64,000 bases of DNA from Nocardioides sp. Root122. Lineage in GTDB: Bacteria; Actinomycetota; Actinomycetes; Propionibacteriales; Nocardioidaceae. Under the pieces are notes generated by a model. That model searched no databases. It was given only the letters and a program-made list of their open reading frames with translations, and was not told the DNA's origin. This document shows, one piece after another, positions 25,763 to 34,147 of this stretch. A program made the position numbers and the translations under genes. Position 1 is the stretch's first letter, and the number at the start of each line of letters is the position of its first letter. The stretch is taken from contig NZ_LMDE01000012.1 in assembly GCF_001425025.1 (NCBI RefSeq), positions 276,700 to 340,699 on the forward strand, given 5' to 3'.

Positions 25763-26122
25763 GTGAGCCAGCCGACGTCGTACGCCGATCGACGCGCGAC
25801 GGTCTCGCCCGTCGACCGGGTCGTCACCGTCCTGCTCCTGGTGGGCCTCGCGGTCCTCGTGCCCATCGCAGGGTTCATGGGCCTGCTGACGGCGATGGCC
25901 TCGGACGGCTGCATGGCGAACACCTGCAACGACGCCCTGATGACGCTCGGCGTGGGCACCTCGGCGATCTCGCCGATCGTGGTCGGCGTCGCGGCGTTCG
26001 TTGGGGTGGTCGTGAGGTGGGTGCGCGGCAGGTCCACGTGGTGGGTGCCGTTGGTCGCGGTCGTCGTCGGTGCGGTGCTCTGGGCGCTCGGCGCCCTCCT
26101 CACCTTCACAGCCGTCGGCTGA
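25763..26122 (+). CDS. small hypothetical membrane protein
   Basis: A 119-residue protein with three transmembrane helices and two cysteines in the GCMANTCND loop. GTG 25763 is chosen because TAGGTT lies 7 nt upstream (leaderless). I do not recognise a family. It is convergent with the TetR gene, 8 bp apart. Confidence 0.6.
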   Translation: MSQPTSYADRRATVSPVDRVVTVLLLVGLAVLVPIAGFMGLLTAMASDGCMANTCNDALMTLGVGTSAISPIVVGVAAFVGVVVRWVRGRSTWWVPLVAVVVGAVLWALGALLTFTAVG

Positions 26123-26130
26123 GGCGGACC

Positions 26131-26721
26131 TCAGGCGCCGACGACCCGCCGGACCAGGTCGTCCCAGCCGGCCTCGACCCGCTCGACCGGCAGCTGCTCG
26201 CGGGTGACCTGCTGGTCGAGCACGACCAGCTCCAGGGGCGCCAGGAGCGCGGTGGCCAGCATCAGCAGGTCGCCGCGGACGTGGAGCTCGCCGAGGAGGT
26301 AGCGCACGTGCATGTTGGCGAACGACATCGCCGCAGCCGAGCGGGCGCCGGGCTGGCCGGCGGCCGCGATCAGGGCGCTGTGCGTGAGGTTGGTCCGCAG
26401 GCGCGAGTGGCCGAAGGCCAGCAGTCGCTCCATCGGCGGCGCGCCCGGTCCGAGCGGCGGGGGACCGGAGAGCACCGAGGCCTGCCACTGGCTCTCCGAG
26501 GTGTTGAGCACGGCGGCCATCAGCCCCTCGCGGCTCTCGAAACGCCGGAACAGCGTGCCCTTGCCCACCCCGGCCTCCGCGGCGACGGTGTCCATCGTCA
26601 CGCACCCGACGCCCCGGGTCTCCACGAGGTGCAGCGCGGCTGCGAGGATCGCCTCACGGTTGCGCGCGGCGTCGGCCCGCTCGGGGGCGGGGTCGTCCGC
26701 CATCGGCAGCAGGTGGGTCAC
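26131..26721 (-). CDS. TetR-family repressor
   Basis: A 196-residue regulator. The N-terminal helix-turn-helix reads ILAAALHLVETRGVGCVTMD and AGVGKGTLFRRFESREGL. The C-terminal ligand domain is unassigned. GTG 26721 has TAGGCT 6 nt upstream (leaderless); ATG 26703 is the alternative. It is divergent from the FMN reductase, with a 20-bp palindrome between them, so it very likely represses that gene. Confidence 0.88.
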   Translation of the reverse strand: MTHLLPMADDPAPERADAARNREAILAAALHLVETRGVGCVTMDTVAAEAGVGKGTLFRRFESREGLMAAVLNTSESQWQASVLSGPPPLGPGAPPMERLLAFGHSRLRTNLTHSALIAAAGQPGARSAAAMSFANMHVRYLLGELHVRGDLLMLATALLAPLELVVLDQQVTREQLPVERVEAGWDDLVRRVVGA

Positions 26722-26765
26722 CCCGCCAGCCTAGGTGCGAGAAAAGTTCGCGAGCCACGGAATAG

Positions 26766-26785
26766 AAGCGGACCACGGTCCGTTT
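26766..26785. promoter_or_regulatory. TetR operator before the flavin reductase
   Basis: AAGCGGACCACGGTCCGTTT is a near-perfect palindrome centred on AC (CGGACC/GGTCCG arms, AA/TT ends). CGGAC/GTCCG palindromes are common TetR-family sites in actinobacteria. It ends 8 bp before the reductase start, where a repressor would block transcription. Confidence 0.7.
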
Positions 26786-26793
26786 CGACCGTC

Positions 26794-27348
26794 ATGACCA
26801 CTGACAAGCAGACCCGTGTCGCCGTCCTCCTCGGCTCCAGTCGCTCCGGTTCGCTGAACCGCCGGATCGCCGAGCACCTCCGCGACCACGCCCCCGCTGG
26901 TGTCACCGTCGACGTCGTCGAGGGCCTCGACAGCGTCCCGTTCTACAACGAGGAGCTCGACGGCGAGACCGTTCCCGCCGCCGCCACCGCGCTGCGCGAG
27001 TCCGTCGCCGGCGCCGACCGCATCCTCGCCGTCACCCCCGAGTACAACGGCACCATGCCGGCGGTGCTCAACAACGCCATCGACTGGCTGTCGCGCCCCT
27101 ACGGCCAGGGCGCCATCGTGGGCAAGCCCTTCGCGGCCATCGGCGCCACCCCGACGCCGTACGGCGGCAAGTGGTCGCACGAGCACGCCCGCCACTCCGC
27201 CACCATCGCCGGCGCCGTCGTCGTCGACGGCATCGTCGTCGACGAGTCCGCCGTCGAGGGCGACCCGCTGGAGAACGAGGCCGCCGTGCAGCGCTTGCTC
27301 GGCGCCCTCGACGCGCTCGTCGCGCACGAGGTCGAGGTCGCGGCCTGA
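26794..27348 (+). CDS. NADPH-dependent FMN reductase (NADPH:quinone/azo reductase type)
   Basis: A 184-residue flavodoxin-like enzyme. LLGSSRSGSLNRRIAEHL is the FMN phosphate loop and VTPEYNGTMPAVLNNAIDWL is the family signature. It reduces quinones, azo compounds or chromate using NAD(P)H. Divergent TetR and operator suggest induction by a quinone or xenobiotic. A long hairpin follows the stop. Confidence 0.9.
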   Translation: MTTDKQTRVAVLLGSSRSGSLNRRIAEHLRDHAPAGVTVDVVEGLDSVPFYNEELDGETVPAAATALRESVAGADRILAVTPEYNGTMPAVLNNAIDWLSRPYGQGAIVGKPFAAIGATPTPYGGKWSHEHARHSATIAGAVVVDGIVVDESAVEGDPLENEAAVQRLLGALDALVAHEVEVAA

Positions 27349-27355
27349 CACCCCG

Positions 27356-27438
27356 GTAGTCCCCTACGTTCTGCACCGATCAGGTGTCCAGAACGTAGGG
27401 GACTACGCCGTCCGGGCGTCCGGAACGTAGGCGACTAC
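27356..27438. repeat. 18-bp perfect hairpin plus a third repeat copy
   Basis: GTAGTCCCCTACGTTCTG (27356-27373) and CAGAACGTAGGGGACTAC (27389-27406) are exact reverse complements around a 15-nt loop, itself containing CACC/GGTG. A third, diverged copy of the right arm, GGAACGTAGGCGACTAC, lies at 27422-27438, just before the amidase promoter. It can act as a terminator after the reductase. Confidence 0.8.
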
Positions 27439-27466
27439 GGCGGCTCGGTGCCGGTACGGTCGGCGT

Positions 27467-28858
27467 GTGCTCCACGACCTGACCGCGCTCGAGCAGGGCA
27501 ACGCCGTACGCCGTGGCGAGGTGTCGCCGCTCGAGCTGGTCGAGCACTACGCCGACCGCGCCGACCACGTCGGTGCCTTCGTCACCACCACGCACGACGA
27601 GGCGCGCGAGCACGCGCGCCGGCTCACCGAGTCGGGACGCCCCGCGGACGCAGGTCCGCTGTGGGGGGTCCCGACCGGCATCAAGGACCTCCACCCCACG
27701 GCGGGGGTCCGCACCACGTTCGGCTCGGCGGCCTACGACGACTTCGTCCCCGAGGAGTCCGACGACCTCGTGCTGTCCGTCGAGGCCGCCGGCATGCCGA
27801 GCCTGGGCAAGACGAACACCCCGGAGTTCGGCTCGCCCTGCTACACCGAGCCGGACGTCGCGCCGCCCGCAGTGACCCCGTGGGACCCCACCCGGACGGC
27901 CGGCGGGTCCTCAGGCGGAGCCGCAGCCGCGGTCGCCGCCGGGCTGCTCCCGGTCGCGCCGGGCTCCGACGGCGGCGGCTCGATCCGGATCCCCGCGTCG
28001 TGCTGCGGTCTCGTCGGCCTCAAGCCGTCGCGCGGCCGGATCAGCGGCGCGCCGCGCTACGGCGATCCCGTCGGTCTCGCGACCGCCGGCACCCTGGCGC
28101 GCAGCGTGCGCGACGCGGCAGCCCTCCTCGACGTGCTGGCCGGCCGACGCGTCGGCGACCCGTTCTGGGCGCCGCCGCCGTCCGCGCCGTTCCTGGCCGC
28201 CTGCGACCGTGAGCCCGGGCGGCTGCGCATCGCGCGCTTCATCGCTCCGGTCATCACCGACGTCGACGTCGACCCGTCCTCGGTGACTGCTTGGGAGGAC
28301 GGCTCCCGACTTCTCGAGGGGCTCGGCCACGACGTCGAGGACGTGCCGGTCCCGATCCCGCGCGAGGCCGTCGCCGACTTCGAGACCTGCTGGGCCGTGC
28401 TCACCGCACTCTCCGAGGCCCCACCCGGACGCGAGGACCGGCTGCGCCCTCTGACCCGCTGGCTGTCCGAGCGCGGCCGTGCGGTCAGCGGTCCCGAGTT
28501 CGGGCTGGCGATCGCCCGCCTCCGCCAGCACGCGGCAGCAGCGCTCGCCGCGCTGGCGTCGTACGACGTCGTGCTCACGCCCACCCTCGCGATGCCGCCG
28601 GTCGTGGTCGGCGCCCTGCGTGACGACGCCGACCCGGCGCGCGACTTCGCCGCCCAGAAGGCGTTCACGCCCTGGACGAGCGCCTGGAACGTCACCGGCA
28701 TGCCGGCCATGTCTCTGCCGCTGCACTGGACGGACGACGGGCTCCCGGTCGGCGTCATGCTGGCCGCTCGACCGGCCGAGGAGGAGCTGCTGCTCTCGCT
28801 CGCTGCCCAGGTGGAGCAGGCCGCACCGTGGGTGGACAGGCGCCCGCCCGACTGGTGA
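27467..28858 (+). CDS. amidase-signature family hydrolase
   Basis: A 463-residue amidase. The Ser-cisSer-Lys triad is visible: Lys in [11 protein letters not shown], cis-Ser in [16 protein letters not shown] and the nucleophile Ser in [15 protein letters not shown] 27467 lies 6 nt after TACGGT (leaderless). It is not part of a GatCAB operon. The substrate is unknown; related enzymes hydrolyse aryl amides, indoleacetamide or nylon oligomers. The VOC gene follows 9 bp later, so they are cotranscribed. Confidence 0.88.
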   Translation: MLHDLTALEQGNAVRRGEVSPLELVEHYADRADHVGAFVTTTHDEAREHARRLTESGRPADAGPLWGVPTGIKDLHPTAGVRTTFGSAAYDDFVPEESDDLVLSVEAAGMPSLGKTNTPEFGSPCYTEPDVAPPAVTPWDPTRTAGGSSGGAAAAVAAGLLPVAPGSDGGGSIRIPASCCGLVGLKPSRGRISGAPRYGDPVGLATAGTLARSVRDAAALLDVLAGRRVGDPFWAPPPSAPFLAACDREPGRLRIARFIAPVITDVDVDPSSVTAWEDGSRLLEGLGHDVEDVPVPIPREAVADFETCWAVLTALSEAPPGREDRLRPLTRWLSERGRAVSGPEFGLAIARLRQHAAAALAALASYDVVLTPTLAMPPVVVGALRDDADPARDFAAQKAFTPWTSAWNVTGMPAMSLPLHWTDDGLPVGVMLAARPAEEELLLSLAAQVEQAAPWVDRRPPDW

Positions 28859-28867
28859 GGTGGCGGC

Positions 28868-29260
28868 ATGGGTGAGCTGACGCCGTACCTCTGCGTCGCC
28901 GACGCGCGCGCGGCCCTCGAGTGGTACGTCGACGTGCTCGGCGCCGAGGTCGTGCGCGATCCGATCGTGATGGACGACGGCCGCATCGGCCACGTCGAGC
29001 TCGCGGTCGGCGGCGGCCGCTGGATGATGTCGGACGAGTTCGACTCCGCAGGTGTCGCCGCGCCCGACACCTCGCGGGGTGCTGCGGTGTCGCTGCACCT
29101 CGAGGTCGACGACGTCGACGCGGTCTGCGACCGCGTGACCGGGGCCGGGGTGGTGCTCGACCGCGGCCCCGAGGACAGTCCGCCGGCCGGTCGGGTCGCG
29201 GTGTTCCGCGACCCCTTCGGGCACCGGTGGTTCCTCAACCAGCGGCCCGATCCCAGCTGA
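28868..29260 (+). CDS. VOC (glyoxalase/bleomycin-resistance fold) protein
   Basis: A 130-residue two-module beta-alpha-beta-beta-beta protein: TPYLCVADARAALEWYVDVL in the first half and VAVFRDPFGHRWFLNQ in the second, the standard VOC ends. The metal His pattern is incomplete, as in binding-type members. GAGGTGG precedes the ATG. It is in one transcription unit with the amidase. Function is unknown. Confidence 0.82.
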   Translation: MGELTPYLCVADARAALEWYVDVLGAEVVRDPIVMDDGRIGHVELAVGGGRWMMSDEFDSAGVAAPDTSRGAAVSLHLEVDDVDAVCDRVTGAGVVLDRGPEDSPPAGRVAVFRDPFGHRWFLNQRPDPS

Positions 29261-29286
29261 CCGGACGGGGAGGAACCGCCCGGTCA
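29258..29286. terminator. hairpin shared by both convergent stop codons
   Basis: TGACCGG (29258-29264) pairs with CCGGTCA (29280-29286), extended inward by CGG/CCG. Each arm contains the stop codon of one gene (VOC on plus, BioN on minus), giving a compact bidirectional terminator. Confidence 0.6.
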
Positions 29287-29895
29287 GTCGTCCCCGATCC
29301 CACGGGCATGCAGCGCGTCGCCGGACTCGTGGGCGCGGGCGACGACGCGGATCACGAAGGGGGAGAGGTACGCCCGGGGGAAGCGGTCGAGGCCGCGGGC
29401 CCGGGCGGCGTCGCGGGTCTCCCGCGCGATGGCGATGGTGCCGGGCAGCGCGCCGATGGTCAGGGCGACCGTGAGCGCCACGCGGTCCGGGTCGACGCCC
29501 ACGAAGCGGAGGGGCCGGGCCCAGCGGGAGAGGGCGTCCACCATCTCGTTGACCGACGTGGTCGCGGTCAGCGACAGCGCCGCGAGTCCGAGGCTGAGCA
29601 GGTCGAGGAAGGTCTCCACGGCCTTCTCCGCGCCGTACCACCACCACTGGAACGCGCCGGCCACCACGGCGATCAGCAGGACCCCGCGCGCCGCGCGCCA
29701 GACCGAGCGCAGCGGCACCCGGGCGAGCGCGGCGAGGAGCAGCGTGACGAGCAGGAAGGCAGGGGCGCTGCGGACGTCGCGGACCACGACGATCGCCAGG
29801 CTCAGCACGGCCAGGCCGAGCACCTTGGCGCCGACCGGGAGCCGGTGCAGCACGGTGTCGCCGGGCTGGTGCAGCCCCGCCATCAGGTCGCTCAC
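29284..29895 (-). CDS. bioN: ECF transporter transmembrane protein (BioN/EcfT)
   Basis: The T component of the biotin ECF importer, 203 residues with about four to five helices. The coupling-helix arginines that touch the ATPase appear as ARARGLD and LHARGIGDD. GTG 29895 overlaps the ATPase stop in GTGA. It is the last gene of bioY-bioM-bioN. Confidence 0.88.
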   Translation of the reverse strand: MSDLMAGLHQPGDTVLHRLPVGAKVLGLAVLSLAIVVVRDVRSAPAFLLVTLLLAALARVPLRSVWRAARGVLLIAVVAGAFQWWWYGAEKAVETFLDLLSLGLAALSLTATTSVNEMVDALSRWARPLRFVGVDPDRVALTVALTIGALPGTIAIARETRDAARARGLDRFPRAYLSPFVIRVVARAHESGDALHARGIGDD

Positions 29896-30596
29896 CGGGT
29901 CGCGTCCACGAGGTCGGTGTAGTGCACGATCGACTCGTCGGGACGGCCGTCCGCGACGACCCGGCCGTCGTCGACGACGAGGACCCGGTCGCAGCGTGCG
30001 GCGAGGTCGAGGTCGTGGGTGACCAGGAGGAGCTGCTGCTCCAGGCCGAGCAGGACGTCGCCGATGCGCCGGGTGTTCGCGCGGTCGAGCAGGGTCGTCG
30101 GCTCGTCGGCGACGACGACCGACGGCGAGGTGGCCAGCACGCCCGCCAGTGCGAGCAGCTGCCGCTGCCCACCCGAGAGCGAGTGGACGGAGTCGTGGGC
30201 GTGGTCGGCCAGGTCGTTGGCGGCCAGCACCTCCAGGGCCCGCTCGCGCCGCTCGTCGGCGCTCTTGACCGTGCGGCGCAGCGACAGCTCGATGTCCTCC
30301 ACGCAGGTCGGCATCACCAGCTGGGCGGCCGGGTCGGTGAAGCAGAAGCCCACCCGGCGACGTACGGCGGCGCCCTCGCGCGCGACGTCCAGCCCGTCCA
30401 CGACCACCCGGCCCGACGACGCCCGGACCAGGCCGTTGACCATGCGCGCCAGCGTCGACTTGCCCGAGCCGTTGGCGCCGATGACGCCGATGCGCCACTC
30501 GGTCAGCGCCAGCGTGGTCGGCGCGAGGATCTCGCGCTCGCCGCGTCCGGGCAGGGGGACCCGCACGGACGCGGCCTCGAAGTGGATCTCCGGCAA
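29892..30596 (-). CDS. bioM: ECF transporter ATPase (BioM/EcfA)
   Basis: The ATPase of the biotin importer, 234 residues. Walker A GANGSGKST is near residue 40, the Q loop is in GFCFTDPAAQLVMP, the signature is LSGGQRQLL and Walker B is SVVVADEPTTLLD. No ATG or GTG gives a full protein; TTG 30596, 2 nt after the bioY stop, does and implies coupling. A single EcfA with BioY and BioN is the dedicated BioMNY type. Confidence 0.88.
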   Translation of the reverse strand: MPEIHFEAASVRVPLPGRGEREILAPTTLALTEWRIGVIGANGSGKSTLARMVNGLVRASSGRVVVDGLDVAREGAAVRRRVGFCFTDPAAQLVMPTCVEDIELSLRRTVKSADERRERALEVLAANDLADHAHDSVHSLSGGQRQLLALAGVLATSPSVVVADEPTTLLDRANTRRIGDVLLGLEQQLLLVTHDLDLAARCDRVLVVDDGRVVADGRPDESIVHYTDLVDATR

Positions 30597-30598
30597 GG

Positions 30599-31213
30599 TC
30601 AGTCGCGGTGCAGCAGCTGCGGGAAGGCGCGGTGTACCTCGGCGGCGATCATCGCCACGAGCGAGGTCTTCACCAGGTCGCCGATCCAGAACGGCATGTC
30701 CCACGACGCGGCCTCGCGCCACGACACGTCGGCGTAGAGCTTCATGCCCGCGATGCCCATCGTGTGGATGACCAGCACGCTGGCGGCCAGCGAGCAGAAG
30801 AAGACCACGATCGCGCGGGTACGGCGGTCGCGGGCGACGTACTGCACGAGGAAGCCGCCGAGGGCCGCGGCGATCGGGAACGACAGCAGGTAACCGCCGC
30901 TGATGCCGGAGAAGACGCCGATGCCCGACGAGTGCTCGGCGAAGACCGGGAGGCCGACGGCGCCGAGCGCGAGGTAGAGGGTGACCGCCGCGAAGCCGCG
31001 CACGGGGCCCAGGATGCAGCCGGCCAGCATCACGGTCAGGGTCTGGAGCGTGATGGGTACGCCGGCGCTGCCGACCGGGATCGCGCCGACGTAGGCGCTC
31101 GCCGAGACCAGGGCCGCGAAGGCCGCGATGAGGGCGATGTCGCGGGACGGGGACGAGGAGCCCGACCCTGTCGGGGTGGACGGGGTGGTCTCGGCCTGGG
31201 TGGTGGCAGACAT
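30599..31213 (-). CDS. bioY: biotin transporter substrate-binding protein BioY
   Basis: The S component of the biotin importer, 204 residues with six helices. SAGVPITLQTLTVMLAG, GPVRGFAAVTLYLALGAVGLP and FSGISGGYLLSFPIAA are BioY hallmarks that form the biotin pocket. It heads a compact bioYMN operon divergent from a TetR regulator, with a TGAAC-GGT-GTTCA operator between. It should be expressed when biotin is short. Confidence 0.95.
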   Translation of the reverse strand: MSATTQAETTPSTPTGSGSSSPSRDIALIAAFAALVSASAYVGAIPVGSAGVPITLQTLTVMLAGCILGPVRGFAAVTLYLALGAVGLPVFAEHSSGIGVFSGISGGYLLSFPIAAALGGFLVQYVARDRRTRAIVVFFCSLAASVLVIHTMGIAGMKLYADVSWREAASWDMPFWIGDLVKTSLVAMIAAEVHRAFPQLLHRD

Positions 31214-31241
31214 GCGGGGGTCCTTGCTGACGGCGCTGCGG

Positions 31242-31269
31242 TTGACCTGAACGGTGTTCAGGTTAGGCT
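31242..31269 (+). promoter_or_regulatory. bioQ promoter with BioQ operator in the spacer
   Basis: TTGACC (31242-31247) and TAGGCT (31264-31269) are spaced by 16 nt. Between and around them lies the palindrome ACCTGAAC-GGT-GTTCAGGT (31245-31263), whose 13-bp core TGAAC-N3-GTTCA matches the BioQ motif known from corynebacteria and mycobacteria. Binding would block this promoter and, lying 32 bp from bioY, the divergent operon. Confidence 0.78.
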
Positions 31270-31314
31270 GGTGGCGAACCGGCCGTCAATGCCGTCCAGC
31301 CACCGGGAGGGTGC

Positions 31315-31866
31315 GTGGGTCACCACCGCAGCGACGTGCTCGCGCACGCCGTCGCCCTGCTCGACGAGCACGGACTCGCGGCGCTGACGATGCGCCGCCT
31401 CGGCTCCGAGCTGGAGGTGCAGCCGAGCGCGATCTACCACCACTTCGCCAGCAAGCAGGCACTGCTCGCGGCCGTCGCCGACGAGATCCTGGCCCGGGGC
31501 GCGAGGCCGCGCACGGCCACGGAGTGGCCCGACCAGCTCCGTGAGGTCTGCTCCGAGCTGCGGCACGCCATGCTCGCGTGCACCGACGGTGCCGACGTGG
31601 TGGCCACGGTCTGGGCCTTCGGCCTGGGGGCCGCTGCGCCGGTGGCCGAGCTGGAGAAGGTCCTGGCCGACGCAGACGCCCCGCCCGAGCTGGTCGCGGT
31701 GGCGTCCCGCACCCTGGTCCACTACGTCTTCGGCCACGCCTTCGAGGAGCAGACCGCCCGCCAGGCCGTACGCCTCGGCGCGGTCGAGCGCTCGCTGGAG
31801 TCGCTGCCCGACTTCGACCTCGGCCTCGACCTCGTGATCGACGGCCTCCGCGCCCGCTTGTCCTGA
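31315..31866 (+). CDS. bioQ: TetR-family biotin regulator, BioQ-like
   Basis: A 183-residue TetR protein. The HTH reads HAVALLDEHGLAALTMRRLG and SAIYHHFASKQALLAAVAD. It is divergent from bioYMN across an exact BioQ-type operator that also covers its own promoter, so it is assigned as BioQ; the protein alone would only say TetR with a TetR_C-like domain. GTG 31315 has GGGAGG upstream. BioQ usually responds to biotin status through BirA. Confidence 0.82.
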   Translation: MGHHRSDVLAHAVALLDEHGLAALTMRRLGSELEVQPSAIYHHFASKQALLAAVADEILARGARPRTATEWPDQLREVCSELRHAMLACTDGADVVATVWAFGLGAAAPVAELEKVLADADAPPELVAVASRTLVHYVFGHAFEEQTARQAVRLGAVERSLESLPDFDLGLDLVIDGLRARLS

Positions 31867-31885
31867 CCGCTCGGCGCCGGCCGCA

Positions 31886-31957
31886 CCCGGGTAGTTAGGG
31901 ACGATTCGGTGGGTTGGTTCGGCGGTTCACCTACGACAACGTCCCTAACTACCCCGG
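31886..31957. repeat. long inverted repeat after bioQ
   Basis: GTAGTTAGGGACG (31891-31903) and CGTCCCTAACTAC (31940-31952) are exact reverse complements; flanking CCGG and CCGGG extend the stem with one bulged base. The loop is 36 nt. It lies between convergent bioQ and the pentapeptide gene. It starts with GTAGT like the hairpin at 27356. Confidence 0.72.
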
Positions 31958-31973
31958 GACGGCGAGCGGCTGT

Positions 31974-32582
31974 CTAGGCGGAGGTGTCGACGTCCGCGCC
32001 GTGGAGCTCGGCGAGGAGGACCGCACCGGCGAGGTCGAGGTGGGTCTTCCTCAAGGTCGCGGCAGACAGGTCGACGCCGTCGAGGCTCGCGCCCCGGAGG
32101 TCGGTGCGGTCGAGGTTCGTCTCGCGGAGGAGGGCGCGGTCGAGCCGGGCCCCGGCCAACGAGGTCAGGCTCAGGTCGGACATCGACAGGTCGGACTCGC
32201 GCAGGTCGACGCCCGCCAGGTCGAGGCGGGACAGGTTGGTGCCGCGGATGGTCACCCCGAGCCACGAGCCGCCCAGGACGGTGAGCGGGCGCAGCACGCA
32301 CTCGGTGAACACGCTGCCCACCAGCTTGCAGCCGTCCAGCGTCGCGTCGAAGAAGGAGACCCGGCGGAAGTCGCACCCGACGAAGGCCGTCGCGGTGTGC
32401 GTCGAGGCGTTGAACCGGCCGCCGTGGAAGGTGCACGACTCGAAGGTCGCGCCCGACGTGCTCGCCTCGGAGAGGTCGACGTCGGTGAAGGTGCAGTCGG
32501 TGAACCGCGCCGCGCCCAGGTCGTCGCCGTACCAGTCCTCGCCGCGGAGGTGCTGCCCCGTCACGTCCATCGGCTCGCCCAC
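31974..32582 (-). CDS. pentapeptide-repeat protein
   Basis: A 202-residue protein made of A(D/N)LxX repeats that should fold as a right-handed quadrilateral beta-helix, e.g. TNLSRLDLAGVDLRESDLSM and TNLDRTDLRGASLDGVDLS. Some members (MfpA/Qnr) mimic DNA and protect gyrase; no such specificity can be read here. GTG 32582 lies 6 nt after TAGCGT (leaderless); ATG 32570 is the alternative. Confidence 0.82.
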   Translation of the reverse strand: MGEPMDVTGQHLRGEDWYGDDLGAARFTDCTFTDVDLSEASTSGATFESCTFHGGRFNASTHTATAFVGCDFRRVSFFDATLDGCKLVGSVFTECVLRPLTVLGGSWLGVTIRGTNLSRLDLAGVDLRESDLSMSDLSLTSLAGARLDRALLRETNLDRTDLRGASLDGVDLSAATLRKTHLDLAGAVLLAELHGADVDTSA

Positions 32583-32632
32583 GGCGCCACGCTAGCGACC
32601 GCGGGCGACAGCCGGGGGAGCGGTACGACGAG

Positions 32633-33349
32633 TCAGGCGAGGAAGCCGCGGAGCAGTGCGGCCGATCCCGCGAGGTGCTCCTCGACCGCCACGGCCGCGA
32701 CGTCGGCCTGCCCGGCGAGGATCGCCGTCACGATGGTGCGGTGCTGCTCGTCGGAGTGGGCGATGTTGCGCTCCAGCAGCGGGATCTCGTCGAGCAGGCG
32801 GTTGAGGCGCATCCGGCTGTCGGCCACGAGGGTGACCAGTGAGCGCACCCCGGTGATCTCGGCGATGACGAGGTGCAGCCGCGAGTCCAGCCGTCGGTAG
32901 TCCGCCGGCGCGGCGCCCGCCACCTCCCCGAGCGTGCGCCACAACAGGTCGCGCTCGGGCGCGGGCAGCGTCCGCGAGGCGGCGAGCCGTGCGGCGCCCA
33001 CCTCGAGCACCTCGCGCAGCGCGAGCACCTCCTCGAGGTCGGCGGCGTCGAGCACGGGAGCGGCCTGTGGCTCCGGGTGGGGCAGCTCGTCGGCGACGAA
33101 CGTGCCGCCGTAGCGCCCGCGCCGCGACACGACGTAGCCCGCTTCCCCCAAGGAGCGCAGCGCCTCGCGCACGGTGTCGCGGCTGACGCCGAGCCGGACG
33201 GCCAGCTCGCGCTCGGACGGCAGCGAGTCACCGGGCGCGACGACGCCGAGGCGGATCGTCTGCAGCAGCCGCTGCACGGTGTCCTCGAAGGCGTTCCCCG
33301 GCCGGACCGGCCGGAAGAACGTCTCCTCCGCGAGGCGGGACTCGGTCAC
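32633..33349 (-). CDS. FadR-type GntR regulator (FCD domain)
   Basis: A 238-residue regulator. The N-terminal winged helix is SLPSERELAVRLGVSRDTVR onward, and the all-helical FCD ligand domain has the metal-ligand pattern RLDSRLHLVIAE and SDEQHRTI. It is the last gene of the gamma-glutamylation operon, 9 bp after the SDR stop, so it probably senses an intermediate and controls this operon and the divergent permease. Confidence 0.88.
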   Translation of the reverse strand: MTESRLAEETFFRPVRPGNAFEDTVQRLLQTIRLGVVAPGDSLPSERELAVRLGVSRDTVREALRSLGEAGYVVSRRGRYGGTFVADELPHPEPQAAPVLDAADLEEVLALREVLEVGAARLAASRTLPAPERDLLWRTLGEVAGAAPADYRRLDSRLHLVIAEITGVRSLVTLVADSRMRLNRLLDEIPLLERNIAHSDEQHRTIVTAILAGQADVAAVAVEEHLAGSAALLRGFLA

Positions 33350-33358
33350 GACGACGGC

Positions 33359-34147
33359 CTAGAGGGGCGTGACGTACGCGGCGTGGATGCCGCCGTCGAC
33401 CAGGAAGCTGCTCGCGGTGATGAACGACGCGTCGTCGCTGGCGAGGAACGCGACCGCCGCCGCGAGCTCCTCGGGCTCGGCGAAGCGCCCGACCGGCACG
33501 TGGACCAGCCGACGCGCCGCCCGCTCCGGGTCCTTGGCGAACAGCTCCTGCAGCAGCGGCGTGTTGACCGGTCCCGGGCACAGCGCGTTGACGCGGATGC
33601 CCTTCCGGGCGTACTGCACGCCGAGCTCGCGCGACATCGCGAGCACGCCGCCCTTGGACGCGGTGTAGGAGATCTGCGACGTCGCCGATCCCATCACCGC
33701 GACGAACGACGCGGTGTTGATGATCGACCCGCGCTGCTGCGGAGCCATGTGGCGCAGCGCCGCGCGGCAGCAGAGGTAGACCGACGTCAGGTTGACCAGC
33801 TGGACGCGGTCCCAGGCGTCGAGGTCGGTCGTCTCGATCAGGTCGTCCTCCGGCGGCGAGATGCCGGCGTTGTTGAAGGCGATGTCGACCGATCCGTGCG
33901 AGGACGCGACGGAGTCGAAGAGGGCGTCGACCTGCTCGCGGTCGGCGACGTCGACGGCCACGAACGTCCCGCCGACCTCCTCCGCGGCCGCCTGGCCGGT
34001 GGCGGGGTCGAGGTCGGCGATGACGACGCGCGCGCCCTCCGCGGCGAGGCGCCGGGCGGAGGCGAGGCCGATGCCGGACGCGCCGCCGGTGACGACGGCC
34101 ACCCGGTCGCGGAGCCGCTGGGTGAGGTCGACGGGGGTGATGGTCAT
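33359..34147 (-). CDS. SDR-family alcohol dehydrogenase
   Basis: A classical short-chain dehydrogenase of 262 residues. The cofactor loop is VTGGASGIGLAS and Asp-Leu-Asp after strand 2 suggests NAD. NNAG, the catalytic Ser of the NTASFVAVMGS stretch and YTASK (YxxxK) are present. It overlaps the ALDH stop in ATGA. In this operon it could oxidise a gamma-glutamylated amino alcohol to the aldehyde used by the neighbouring ALDH. That role is inferred. Confidence 0.85.
   Translation of the reverse strand: MTITPVDLTQRLRDRVAVVTGGASGIGLASARRLAAEGARVVIADLDPATGQAAAEEVGGTFVAVDVADREQVDALFDSVASSHGSVDIAFNNAGISPPEDDLIETTDLDAWDRVQLVNLTSVYLCCRAALRHMAPQQRGSIINTASFVAVMGSATSQISYTASKGGVLAMSRELGVQYARKGIRVNALCPGPVNTPLLQELFAKDPERAARRLVHVPVGRFAEPEELAAAVAFLASDDASFITASSFLVDGGIHAAYVTPL

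Noticed and set aside
27171..27376. Arg-rich ORFs inside the FMN reductase gene
   Set aside because: Alternate-frame products of GCC/CGC-rich codons with no start signal; the reductase frame explains the region.
29911..30172. Apparent extra reading frames around the ECF ATPase suggesting a second ATPase gene
   Set aside because: Only one frame carries Walker A, signature and Walker B in order; the rest are shifted copies of the same DNA.
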